DNA of 64,000 nucleotides. Source: Sulfolobales archaeon (lineage in GTDB: Archaea > Thermoproteota > Thermoprotei_A > Sulfolobales > NBVN01). Below, piece after piece: positions 15,986-24,310 of this stretch. A program made the translations under genes and the position numbers. Under the pieces are notes generated by a model. The model saw only the letters and a list, made by a program, of their open reading frames with translations. It did no database searches and was not told where the DNA came from. Position 1 is the stretch's first letter. Each line of letters opens with the position of its first letter. The stretch lies in NCBI GenBank assembly GCA_025058345.1, contig JANXEN010000003.1, forward strand, positions 149,970-213,969, given 5' to 3'.

Positions 15986-17224
15986 TTGTATGGTCAAGGT
16001 CAGGCTAAAGTAGCTATACTAGTAGTTCTAATAATCGTTGCAGGTGTTGGTGGTTACTTCGCAGGTTCATCATCAGCGCCTCCTAGGACAGTTACCCAAA
16101 CAGTTACCCAAACAGCCGGTGCTCCCGGAACAACTTTAACGGTCACTCAAACGGTTACTCGTACGACTGTCCAGACAGTCACTCAAACCGTTACCACAAC
16201 TGCGGCACCTACTCAGCAAGTAATAAAGTGGCGTATGCCTACTCACGCTCCTCCGGCTGACCCTCTCACTAAGACAGCACAGCACTTCGCTGAATTAGTT
16301 AAGAATGCGTCGAACGGAAGATTAGTAATTGAGGTGTACTCATCTGGTGAATTGTTCCCTGTAGGGCAAACACTTGATATGGTGTCTAGAGGTGCTGTTG
16401 AAATCGCCGTTACCTACATAGCTTATTGGGTTGCTGAAGATCCTGTATTTGCGTTATTCAGCAGTAGGCCAGGACCACTGTCTAAACCTGATGAAGTGGT
16501 TTACTACTTCAATTCAGTTAGGGATATATTAAGTAAACGCCTTGAGACAAGAGGTGTTCAACTCATCGGTATGTTGAACATCAACCCACCTGAGACAGTT
16601 ATGTCATCTAAAAAACCGTTGACATCCTTATCAGACTTTAGAGGATTCGTTATAAGGTCTATAGGTCTGTCAGGTGAGTTCTATGCAGCTTTAGGTGCTC
16701 GTCCCATGACGATGCCTGGTCCTGAGCTCTATCAAGCTCTGCAGTTGGGAACTATAGATGGTGCCGAGTGGGGTGGATGGCTAGACAACTACTTCTTAGG
16801 GCTTCATGAAGTAGTCAAATACATACTTGAGCCTGTAGCTGGATGTTCAATACATGCAGATGCGCATGTTGACGGTATAGTTATAGTTAATCCTAGTGCT
16901 TGGAGGTCCTTACCGGAAGACCTTAGACAGGTAGTCTTAACTTCGTTGAAGGGAGCTTTCGCGGACTCAATAATGATTGACTACTACGCAAATATGTTGG
17001 CTAAGCAGGAATTCGTTAAGAGAGGAATTACGATTAATCCGATTCCCAGGGAAGATTGCGCTAAGGTTAAGGAAATCGGGATTAGCTTAATAGTAAGTCA
17101 GGCTAAGAAAAGCGCAGATGCTGTTGAATACGCTAAGAGACTTATAAAGGTGTATAATGATTTAGGCTATAGTGACTGGGCAAGCGATCTTGAGAAAGCT
17201 TTGAAGTCTGGGGGATTAATTTAA
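15986..17224 (+). CDS. dctP: TRAP transporter substrate-binding protein (DctP family)
   Basis: 412 residues. A lysine-containing N-terminus and one hydrophobic segment (AILVVLIIVAGVGGYFAG) anchor it outside the membrane, followed by about 45 residues of a threonine-rich linker made of TVTQ repeats, then the binding domain starting KWRMPTHAPPADPL. The DctP signatures are SSGELFPVGQTLDMVSRGAVEI and the family block LYQALQLGTIDGAEW near 260-275. TTG at 15986 is preceded by GAGGT; TTG at 15965 is the alternative. Ligand is usually a carboxylate; the arginine expected to bind it lies in GFVIRSIG. The repetitive linker is typical of archaeal surface lipoprotein-like or O-glycosylated binding proteins. 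First gene of dctPQM. Confidence 0.93.
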   Translation: MYGQGQAKVAILVVLIIVAGVGGYFAGSSSAPPRTVTQTVTQTAGAPGTTLTVTQTVTRTTVQTVTQTVTTTAAPTQQVIKWRMPTHAPPADPLTKTAQHFAELVKNASNGRLVIEVYSSGELFPVGQTLDMVSRGAVEIAVTYIAYWVAEDPVFALFSSRPGPLSKPDEVVYYFNSVRDILSKRLETRGVQLIGMLNINPPETVMSSKKPLTSLSDFRGFVIRSIGLSGEFYAALGARPMTMPGPELYQALQLGTIDGAEWGGWLDNYFLGLHEVVKYILEPVAGCSIHADAHVDGIVIVNPSAWRSLPEDLRQVVLTSLKGAFADSIMIDYYANMLAKQEFVKRGITINPIPREDCAKVKEIGISLIVSQAKKSADAVEYAKRLIKVYNDLGYSDWASDLEKALKSGGLI

Positions 17225-17709
17225 TGATAGGGAAGATTTGTGTAAAAATGATTGTTTTTTTATCCATCCTCACCTTACTAGATATATTGGCAGTAGTTGT
17301 TTACGTCCTCTCTCGATACTTTTTTAAAGAACCTTTAATGCCTGCATTTGCTGTCTCAACATGGTTCTTCGGTCTGCTGTTCTTACTGGGTTACGGTTAC
17401 ACAGCCGAGATGAAAGGGCATATCAGTGTTGATCTGCTGTACAAACGTCTTAAGCCTAGGTTGAAGTACGTGATTACAGTTATTAACATAGTGATAGTTA
17501 TTGCCTCCCTATCTCTCTTAGTTCCAAATACGTATGCCTTAGCTATGAGGTCATATCTAATTGGTGAGAGAGATTCTACGATACCTCTATTCTCGCCATA
17601 TATTTGGTGGTATAAGTGGATTCTCCTAATATCAATCGTTTTAGCGATCCTCTATAACGGTGAACAACTCATTCGCTTATTAAGACGAAGGAAACTAGAT
17701 GAAAATTAG
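17224..17709 (+). CDS. dctQ: TRAP transporter small permease (DctQ)
   Basis: 161 residues with four membrane segments (about 8-30, 42-60, 83-104, 130-150) and the short loop KGHISVDLLYKRLK that is typical of DctQ between segments two and three. It forms the membrane complex with DctM and receives substrate from DctP. Start ATG shares its first base with the dctP stop (TAATG), and dctM begins 16 bases after its end. Confidence 0.93.
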   Translation: MIGKICVKMIVFLSILTLLDILAVVVYVLSRYFFKEPLMPAFAVSTWFFGLLFLLGYGYTAEMKGHISVDLLYKRLKPRLKYVITVINIVIVIASLSLLVPNTYALAMRSYLIGERDSTIPLFSPYIWWYKWILLISIVLAILYNGEQLIRLLRRRKLDEN

Positions 17710-17725
17710 AGTGTAGGTGATTTAG

Positions 17726-19036
17726 ATGAGTATACCGATATCTATCCTAATGTTCCCCATGCTCGCAGTTCTACTCGCCCTAAATATTCCAGTAGCGTTC
17801 GCATTATTAATGACCGCGGTGACCTTCTCATTAATTCTGTGGGGATGGTTCGGTTTAGACATAATATTCAATGCATTCTGGAACGTTATGAATAACTTCG
17901 CATTGACTTCATTAGTTCCATTCGTCTTCATGGCAGCTCTCCTACAGGAGTGTGGGATTGTTGAAGATATGTATAAAACCTTAAACATATGGATCGGTAG
18001 GTATAAGGGTTCATTATTGATTATATCCTTACTTCTAGGATACGCTATAGGTGCTATGTCTGGTGTAGTAGCTGCCGGTGTAGTGACTTTGGGATTACTT
18101 ATATATCCGATGATGAGGAAATATGGCTACCCGCAATTTATCTCTTTATCTACCATAATTTTCGCTGGTTCGCTACCTCAAATAGTACCTCCAAGCCTTA
18201 ACATGATTATCTACGGTGTTACAACCGGTGTATCGATAGGTAAGTTATTTGCTGGTGGTATAGCAGTAGGTGCTTTAATGACTCTCATTTATATGGTATA
18301 CACGGTCATATGGACTTACTTCAATAGAGATAAGATACAGGTCATACCAGCAGAAAAAATTCCCCTGAAGGAAAAAATACTTGTACTGAGGTACTTTATA
18401 GGCCCCATTCTAATAATTTTAAGTGCTTTAGGTACGATATTCGCTGGCATAGCAACGCCTACTGAAGCGGCTGGTATGGCTGCCTTCGTCACACTACTAT
18501 ATACAATAGCGTTAAAGAGATTAAACAGGGAAAGGCTGAAGAAGGCATTAGCTTTTACAGTTAAGGTTGTGGTCATGGTTGAGTGGATTGTTGCGAGTGC
18601 TTATGCGTTCACAGCGATATTTACAGGTGGAGGTGGTAGGACGTACTTAACGAATGTGATGTTGTCTTTACCGAACGCTCATTTAGCAGTTCTGATTCTT
18701 TCGTTAGGGCTGGTCGCATTTCTGGGTTGCTTCCTAGATACTGCAGCCATAATTACTATAATTGCCCCGCTAATGGATCCGGTCATTAGACTACTCGGAT
18801 ATAATGCAACATGGTATGGGATAATCTTTAACACAGTCCTATTGACAGGGTTCCTTACCCCTCCAGTAGGATTGGCACTCTACTACATAAAGGGAATGTA
18901 CCCTGACCTACCTTGGGAGGATGTGATGAAGTCATCGGTACCAGGGGTTATTGCAGTCCTACTATCTGCATTACTAAGTGTTATATTTCCAGAAATACCG
19001 ATGTCAGTGGTAAGGCTACTGACAGGAAGTGCATGA
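17726..19036 (+). CDS. dctM: TRAP transporter large permease (DctM)
   Basis: 436 residues, about twelve hydrophobic segments, with DctM family signatures: ALNIPVAFALLMT near 17-29, the helical hairpin GSLPQIVPPSLNMIIYGV near 148-165 and its repeat FLTPPVGLALYYIKGM near 382-397, and GTIFAGIATPTEAAGMAA near 237-254. Sodium-driven uptake together with DctP and DctQ. ATG at 17726 follows AGGTGATTTAG. End of the operon; a T-rich stretch follows at about 19070. Confidence 0.95.
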   Translation: MSIPISILMFPMLAVLLALNIPVAFALLMTAVTFSLILWGWFGLDIIFNAFWNVMNNFALTSLVPFVFMAALLQECGIVEDMYKTLNIWIGRYKGSLLIISLLLGYAIGAMSGVVAAGVVTLGLLIYPMMRKYGYPQFISLSTIIFAGSLPQIVPPSLNMIIYGVTTGVSIGKLFAGGIAVGALMTLIYMVYTVIWTYFNRDKIQVIPAEKIPLKEKILVLRYFIGPILIILSALGTIFAGIATPTEAAGMAAFVTLLYTIALKRLNRERLKKALAFTVKVVVMVEWIVASAYAFTAIFTGGGGRTYLTNVMLSLPNAHLAVLILSLGLVAFLGCFLDTAAIITIIAPLMDPVIRLLGYNATWYGIIFNTVLLTGFLTPPVGLALYYIKGMYPDLPWEDVMKSSVPGVIAVLLSALLSVIFPEIPMSVVRLLTGSA

Positions 19037-19454
19037 CTCTAAAGTCATCAATATCCAAAGGCCTCAACTCAATCTTTTTAATTTCAAACCATTTACAACT
19101 CAATAAATAGAAAAACTACGAATTACTTTTTAAATAGACAAAATAGATACATTACGAGCACTCCAAGCATGATTGCCTTCATTGTTTTGAAGCATCAGCA
19201 CATAGTGATTATTGTTTTACAGAGCGATAGGTTATCGCTTCACTTATATTCCTTCCACATAGTGAGGACCTCTCCTTAAATACCCTATCTAGGAGTTACG
19301 CCGACCTACCATGTTTGCATCAGAAACTAGGCTACTGATCATCGTAAAAGGTTTTCCATAATTCTATACTATCGCGCACAATATGTTCGATTTAACGTTT
19401 ATGTCGAATTCTTATGTTGTTAATTTAGAAGTCATTGACATTATTATGTGGTAG
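19037..19454. other. 418-bp intergenic region without a recognised gene
   Basis: No open frame with a plausible start was found on either strand. It contains T-rich stretches just after dctM, which could end that transcript, and a short perfect hairpin at 19223-19239 (AGCGATA, loop GGT, TATCGCT). A partly palindromic patch near 19330-19355 (GCATCAG … CTGATCATCG) has C/D-box-like words but no consistent spacing. The right end is the 3' flank of tRNA-Thr. Confidence 0.6.
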
Positions 19455-19527
<73 letters not shown>

Positions 19528-19685
19528 TCTATATGATTTTTATTTAGTAACATAAATATCTTTTGGGATTTTCTTACATTAGTTTATGTCTCCATCAATG
19601 TATTATGCGGTTGGACACATTTTTGGCCTAGAATTATGGAACGTTCAGTAAAAAATATATCATAATTCCAAAGGATAATCAGGAG

Positions 19686-20699
19686 ATGGGTTTGAGGCTA
19701 ATAGATTCTTATGTCTACATTGAGAAGCTCCGCAATCTGATTTACCAGCTTCTAGAGATTAGAGATGAAATGGTTAGTGAAGGTGTGGAAAGGCATTCAA
19801 TTAAAGTTGGTATACCCATAGTTAAGCTTGGTTTTATTTCGATGTTTAAGGGCGGTGTGATTATGGATGTTACTAATGAAGTTCAGGCAGGTATTGCTGA
19901 AGATGCTGGTGCTGTTGGAGTCATGGTTTTAGATAAGTTACCGTATGATGTTAGGATGGCTGGCGGAGTGGCTAGAACGGCTGATTTAAACGTAATCGAA
20001 AGAGTCATGAACTCCATCACTATTCCAGTTTCCGCTAAATGTAGGATTGGGCATGAGTGGGAGGCTAAATTATTAGAGGAGGTAGGAGTTGATTTGATAG
20101 ACGAGAGTGAAGTACTAACTCCAGTTGACGAGAAAAGTCACATTAACAAGTGGAATTTTAGGGTACCGTTCGTTAACGGCGCTAAGAGCCTGCCTGAAGC
20201 GCTTAGGAGAATATATGAGGGTGCATCAATGATACGGACTAAGGGGGAGCCCGGTACCGGTAATGTTGCGGAGGCGGTTAAGCACTTTAAGCTAGTTACT
20301 AGGGATATATCAATGCTTCGCGGTTATTACGCTTCTAAGGATTTTGAAGCGATATGGATTTACTGTAAAGAGAATAATGTACCTTACGAATTAGCTTTAT
20401 TGACCGCAAAGTTAGGTAGGCTACCAGTAGTGAATTTCGCAGCCGGTGGAATAGCTACACCTGCTGATGCTGCTTTGATGATGTGGTTAGGTTCTGATGG
20501 TGTTTTCGTGGGGTCTGGCATATTTAAGAGTGGGGATGCGGAGGTTAGGGCTAAGGCAATAGTACTAGCTACATCCTACTATGATGACCCTGAGACTGTT
20601 GCGGAAGCTCAGAAAATGGTTTCTGAAAACGTATCTATGGTCGGGATCGATATTAGGAGGATTAAGCCAGAGGAGTTAATGCAGTCGAGAGGTGTTTAA
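19686..20699 (+). CDS. pdxS: Pyridoxal 5'-phosphate synthase subunit PdxS
   Basis: 337 residues. The strongly conserved blocks of the synthase barrel are all present: [35 protein letters not shown], the second lysine site in [39 protein letters not shown], and the phosphate loop GEPGTGN. It makes PLP directly from ribose 5-phosphate, glyceraldehyde 3-phosphate and ammonia from PdxT. AGGAG directly abuts the ATG at 19686, so TTG 19692 (six bases from AGGAG) may be the real start. TATA-like AAAATATATC lies near 19652. Confidence 0.97.
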   Translation: MGLRLIDSYVYIEKLRNLIYQLLEIRDEMVSEGVERHSIKVGIPIVKLGFISMFKGGVIMDVTNEVQAGIAEDAGAVGVMVLDKLPYDVRMAGGVARTADLNVIERVMNSITIPVSAKCRIGHEWEAKLLEEVGVDLIDESEVLTPVDEKSHINKWNFRVPFVNGAKSLPEALRRIYEGASMIRTKGEPGTGNVAEAVKHFKLVTRDISMLRGYYASKDFEAIWIYCKENNVPYELALLTAKLGRLPVVNFAAGGIATPADAALMMWLGSDGVFVGSGIFKSGDAEVRAKAIVLATSYYDDPETVAEAQKMVSENVSMVGIDIRRIKPEELMQSRGV

Positions 20700-20701
20700 T
20701 T

Positions 20702-21298
20702 ATGGTATCTGTGGGAGTTCTCGCTTTACAGGGAGATTTCTTAGAACATATTCAACTACTTAATAGTATTCCTGGAGTAGGTAGCTTTGCGGTTAAGTTC
20801 AAGAACGACTTAGATAAATTAGATGCTTTAATAATCCCGGGAGGTGAGTCGACGACTATAGGAAGGTTACTCACTATTAAAGGTTTGGATGTAGGGATTA
20901 GGGAATTCGTAAATTCTGGGAGGCCTGTAATGGGGGTATGTGCTGGTGCTATACTCCTAGCTAAAAACGTTGTGGATAGGTTCGTTGGTGAGACAGGGCA
21001 GTTTACTCTTAGGTTGATGAACATTAAAGTACTTAGGAACGCTTTCGGAAGGGAGAAGGATTCCTTTGAATCGGAAGTCTTTGTGGACATACTTGGAAAT
21101 ATGAAGGCAGTCTTCATTAGGGGACCTGCGATCGTTGAGGCATGGGGGGATGCGAAAATCATCGGATTTATCGATCACCCGCTCGGTAGGTTTGGGGCTG
21201 TAGCTATTGAAAGGAATTTAATTGCTGTAGCTTTTCATCCAGAACTCACTGGAGATATTCGGCTCTATAAATACCTAATTAGTGAGGCGAGAAGGTAG
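20702..21298 (+). CDS. pdxT: Pyridoxal 5'-phosphate synthase glutaminase subunit PdxT
   Basis: 198 residues, class I glutamine amidotransferase fold. LALQGDFLEH (7-16), GGESTTIGRLL (47-57), nucleophile cysteine in VMGVCAGAILLA near 79, and His/Glu in AVAFHPELT near 180. It supplies ammonia to PdxS, encoded two bases upstream. It ends shortly before the threonine-synthase-like gene, so the three genes look like one operon. Confidence 0.96.
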   Translation: MVSVGVLALQGDFLEHIQLLNSIPGVGSFAVKFKNDLDKLDALIIPGGESTTIGRLLTIKGLDVGIREFVNSGRPVMGVCAGAILLAKNVVDRFVGETGQFTLRLMNIKVLRNAFGREKDSFESEVFVDILGNMKAVFIRGPAIVEAWGDAKIIGFIDHPLGRFGAVAIERNLIAVAFHPELTGDIRLYKYLISEARR

Positions 21299-21326
21299 TA
21301 AAACCATATGTGAGGACTTACAGGTC

Positions 21327-22445
21327 ATGAATACCTACTACCTGGAATGCATTTCATGCGGATCAATATTCAATGGAGTGGTTTTTAAATGCCCTAGATG
21401 TGGTGGCTTACCAGTATTTAGGTACTTGACTAGGAAGTTCGAAATATGTGTTAAGAAACCTGGGATATGGAGGTATTCAAGTCATTTACCTCCTGTACGT
21501 GATGTAGTGTCTCGAGGTGAAGGATTAACGCCTATTAGTAAATTAGGTGGGGTCCTGGCTAAGAATGAGAAGTTTAACCCAACGGGGACTTACTCTGATA
21601 GGGCATCTTCAGTTATCGCTAGTTACTTCCTTACTAACAGAGTTTCCAGGGTTGCAACTTACTTCGAGGAAGACTTCACACATTCATTAGCTTATTACTT
21701 AAGCGGTATTTCAGAGCTTGAAGTTTTAGTTAGGGAGGTCTTATCTCTAAACGTGGCTGAATTAGGAGCAATCCTCAATATGGGAGGTTCATTAACTACT
21801 GTACCTAATGAAAACATCACTAAATACCTGGATTATGTGAATCCCCTTACTGTTGAGGGCTTAAAAACGATCGCTTTTGAAATAGTTGAGAAGAAGATTA
21901 AGGTTGAGAGGATTGTAGTACCTGTAAGGAGCGGGGTTTTAGCCTACTCCGTATATAAGGGTGTGAGGGAACTGGTCGATGCCGGAGTAGGAATACCATA
22001 TGAAGTAGTTGCTGCTATGGTGAAGGGAGAGAGTGTTCCATATATTACGAAGTTAATTAAAGGAATTAAATTTATTGAAGTGGGTGAGGAAGATGTACTT
22101 GAATCTATTGTTAAGTTAGATAGAAAGGGTATTAAAACTAAGCCCATATCAGCTTTAGCTTATGCTGTTGCTGAAAACCTAGGTAAGGCCGTAGTGGTGA
22201 TGACGATGGGATTTAAAACAACATCTTACTACGGTCAACGGAACGCAAACGTGCGGGGTGAGGTGTATAGGATTGTTAAGGAAGCTGGTGAAGTCACAGC
22301 CTACGGTGTATGGAAGAAAGCTCCAGTATATACGCTTAGAGGTATTTATAAGTTGCTTCACTCGATGGAGAGGCGAGGGGAGGTATGTAGTGAGGTAATG
22401 TATGAGGGTAGCCGTAAAGTCAAGTACTACAGGTTATGTAAGTAG
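21327..22445 (+). CDS. Threonine-synthase-like pseudoenzyme with C-terminal winged helix
   Basis: 372 residues. The N-terminus is a zinc ribbon (C8, C11, C22, C25; CISCG…CPRCGG) as in threonine synthases, followed by a fold-type II PLP domain (GEGLTPISKLGG, KNEKFNPTGTYSDRASSV). In active enzymes the last motif reads NPTGSFKDR with the PLP lysine; here the lysine is replaced by serine (S90), and the usual SSGNTAAS loop is TYFEEDFTHS, so PLP chemistry should be lost. Residues about 305-372 form a winged helix (VRGEVYRIVKEAGEVTAYGV … RRGEV … KYYRL). It lies directly after pdxST. I infer a DNA-binding sensor derived from a PLP enzyme. Start at ATG 21327 gives the clean zinc ribbon; the frame is open to 21282. 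Confidence 0.8.
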   Translation: MNTYYLECISCGSIFNGVVFKCPRCGGLPVFRYLTRKFEICVKKPGIWRYSSHLPPVRDVVSRGEGLTPISKLGGVLAKNEKFNPTGTYSDRASSVIASYFLTNRVSRVATYFEEDFTHSLAYYLSGISELEVLVREVLSLNVAELGAILNMGGSLTTVPNENITKYLDYVNPLTVEGLKTIAFEIVEKKIKVERIVVPVRSGVLAYSVYKGVRELVDAGVGIPYEVVAAMVKGESVPYITKLIKGIKFIEVGEEDVLESIVKLDRKGIKTKPISALAYAVAENLGKAVVVMTMGFKTTSYYGQRNANVRGEVYRIVKEAGEVTAYGVWKKAPVYTLRGIYKLLHSMERRGEVCSEVMYEGSRKVKYYRLCK

Positions 22446-22468
22446 TGCTTACGATATGCCCAATTATC

Positions 22469-23221
22469 TTATAGATGGTTCACGTAGCAATTCTGCTTAA
22501 ACCTTAAAGCATCTTGAGCCATATACACATTGTTAAACATAACGTATATTTCACTGCACTCCCTTGTAAGCTTCTCTACAACCGTACATAATTTCTTCAA
22601 ATCATTGTCGTTGTATTTATATCTATAGTTTACCTCACCTCCTAGACCATGAAGCCTAAAGTAGCTTACATCTTTATGGGGTGATGGCTTTTGTTTTAAG
22701 GGGTCCACCACATGAACTAAATTTCTAAACTTCCCAACTAATTCAGTGATTTTTTCTTGATTCTCTAGCCAGGTTCCTCTAGGTTCCCATCCAATTATAA
22801 AGTTAGATGAACTTACTGCTGAGAAGAAATTGAAGGCGTTTCTATAGTTATCTTCATTGTAGCTGAAGGAGGGAGGGGTTTGGACTATAATTGCTTTAGC
22901 ATTTAACGTTTTAGCGGCTTCTATAGTTAACTCCCACGATTCAAAAACTTCTTTAGTTGGTCTGAGGAAGCCGTATCGGTCTCTCAGCGATGTGTTTGGA
23001 ATAAACCGTGACTTTCTCCAAGTTGGGGAGTCAAGCGGATGTGTAACTGCTTGCCAGCACTTCATCGTGAATACGAAGTTGGCAGGTGCCTCAGATTTCA
23101 AACCCCTTAATCTCTCAGGATTTGGTAGGTCGTAGAAAGTTTCTTGCAGTTCGACTACGTTAAATGTATTGTAGTATCTTCTTCTGGAAATGCTAAAACC
23201 GCAGCAACCGACGTAGATCAA
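22469..23221 (-). CDS. DUF72 family protein (YecE-like)
   Basis: 250 residues, TIM-barrel DUF72 family: N-terminal IYVGCCGFS, then the diagnostic NVVELQETFYDLPNPERLRGLKSEAPANFVFTMK-type segment near 20-55, IVQTPPSF near 140 and VSYFRLHGLGG near 200. The biochemical role of the family is unknown. TTG start at 23219-23221 with AGGGT upstream. It is convergent with the pdx operon and divergent from the cysteine synthase gene. Confidence 0.88.
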   Translation of the reverse strand: MIYVGCCGFSISRRRYYNTFNVVELQETFYDLPNPERLRGLKSEAPANFVFTMKCWQAVTHPLDSPTWRKSRFIPNTSLRDRYGFLRPTKEVFESWELTIEAAKTLNAKAIIVQTPPSFSYNEDNYRNAFNFFSAVSSSNFIIGWEPRGTWLENQEKITELVGKFRNLVHVVDPLKQKPSPHKDVSYFRLHGLGGEVNYRYKYNDNDLKKLCTVVEKLTRECSEIYVMFNNVYMAQDALRFKQNCYVNHL

Positions 23222-23288
23222 TTAATACCCTTATAACTATTTTCTTAAGCTTTTTTAACTTAATTTAAGATTATATGGGTGTCGGGAT

Positions 23289-24236
23289 ATGTTGGTTGAT
23301 AATTTAATTTCCTTAATAGGTAGAACACCCATTGTTAAATTAAGTAGGTTATCCCCTAAAGGTGTTAACATTTTTGTAAAGCTCGAGTACTTGAACCCAA
23401 CAGGCAGCCATAAGGATAGAATCGCGCTGTACATGGTGAGGGATGCGATTAATAAAGGACTCTTAAGTCCTGGAGGTAAATTAGTTGAAGCCTCAAGCGG
23501 TAACACAGCAATTTCAGTTGCCTGGATCTCCAGCTTATTGGGTTTTAAGCCTATTTTAGTTGTTAATGAGAACGTATCTCCGAACAAAATAAACGCTATT
23601 AAGGCACTAGGCGGTGAGGTAGTTTTAACCCCTTACGTTCCAGCTGAACATCCTCAGAGTAAGTACAGCGTCGCACGAAGGATTTCTGAGGAATTAGGTA
23701 TTCCCTACCTAAATCAGATGGGTAATGAGGCTAACGTTAAAGCACATTATGAAACAACCGGCCCTGAAATTTTCGAAGATCTGAAAGGTGAGATAGACTA
23801 CTTCGTTATGGGTGTGGGAACGTGTGGAACTTTGGCTGGTGTCGGTACCTATTTAAAGGATAGGTTAGGTAATAAGGTTAAAGTAATTGGAGTAGCTCCT
23901 AAAGGCTCTAGGGTAGTACATAAGGGAGGCGGTGAGGGTGCTGACTACATTGAGGGTTTAGTAAGTGAGTATATTCCAGAAATTTTTTCAAGATATGTTA
24001 ACGTAATTGACTCCATTGTTGAGGTCAGTTACAACGACGCTGTTGAAACCTTAGCCAGGATCGTTAAGTACGAAGGAATTTTGGGTGGGCCTTCAACGGG
24101 CGCTAATCTATGTGCTTCTATTAGGGTTGGGGAGGAATTAAGTCTTCAGGGAGTAAAAGCGAATATCGTAACAATAGCTGCAGACAGTATATTTAAGTAT
24201 CCTCAACTTATCGACCATATAGTAAAATACTCTTAA
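23289..24236 (+). CDS. Cysteine synthase / beta-substituting PLP enzyme
   Basis: 315 residues, fold-type II PLP enzyme with the lysine in NPTGSHKDRIA near 37-47 (K44), the phosphate-anchoring EASSGNTAIS near 67-76, GVGTCGTLAGVG near 174-185 and GILGGPSTGAN near 262-272. Best match is the cysteine synthase / cystathionine beta-synthase group; archaeal members often accept O-phosphoserine. It keeps all catalytic residues, in contrast to the pseudoenzyme at 21.3 kb. ATG at 23289. Confidence 0.88.
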   Translation: MLVDNLISLIGRTPIVKLSRLSPKGVNIFVKLEYLNPTGSHKDRIALYMVRDAINKGLLSPGGKLVEASSGNTAISVAWISSLLGFKPILVVNENVSPNKINAIKALGGEVVLTPYVPAEHPQSKYSVARRISEELGIPYLNQMGNEANVKAHYETTGPEIFEDLKGEIDYFVMGVGTCGTLAGVGTYLKDRLGNKVKVIGVAPKGSRVVHKGGGEGADYIEGLVSEYIPEIFSRYVNVIDSIVEVSYNDAVETLARIVKYEGILGGPSTGANLCASIRVGEELSLQGVKANIVTIAADSIFKYPQLIDHIVKYS

Positions 24237-24310
24237 GCGCATTACTTTTATTTAGAGATAAATAGCTAATTTTTAATATTCATTTTCCAGGATTATAGAG
24301 GTGATGATCG

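Noticed and set aside
16081..16210. Tandem DNA repeat in dctP as a repeat element
   Set aside because: The repetition reflects the TVTQ protein linker; it is coding and not a separate element.
19330..19360. C/D-box-like words around GCATCAG … CTGATCATCG
   Set aside because: The boxes overlap and the spacing is 14-15 nt with no terminal D box; more likely a chance palindrome.
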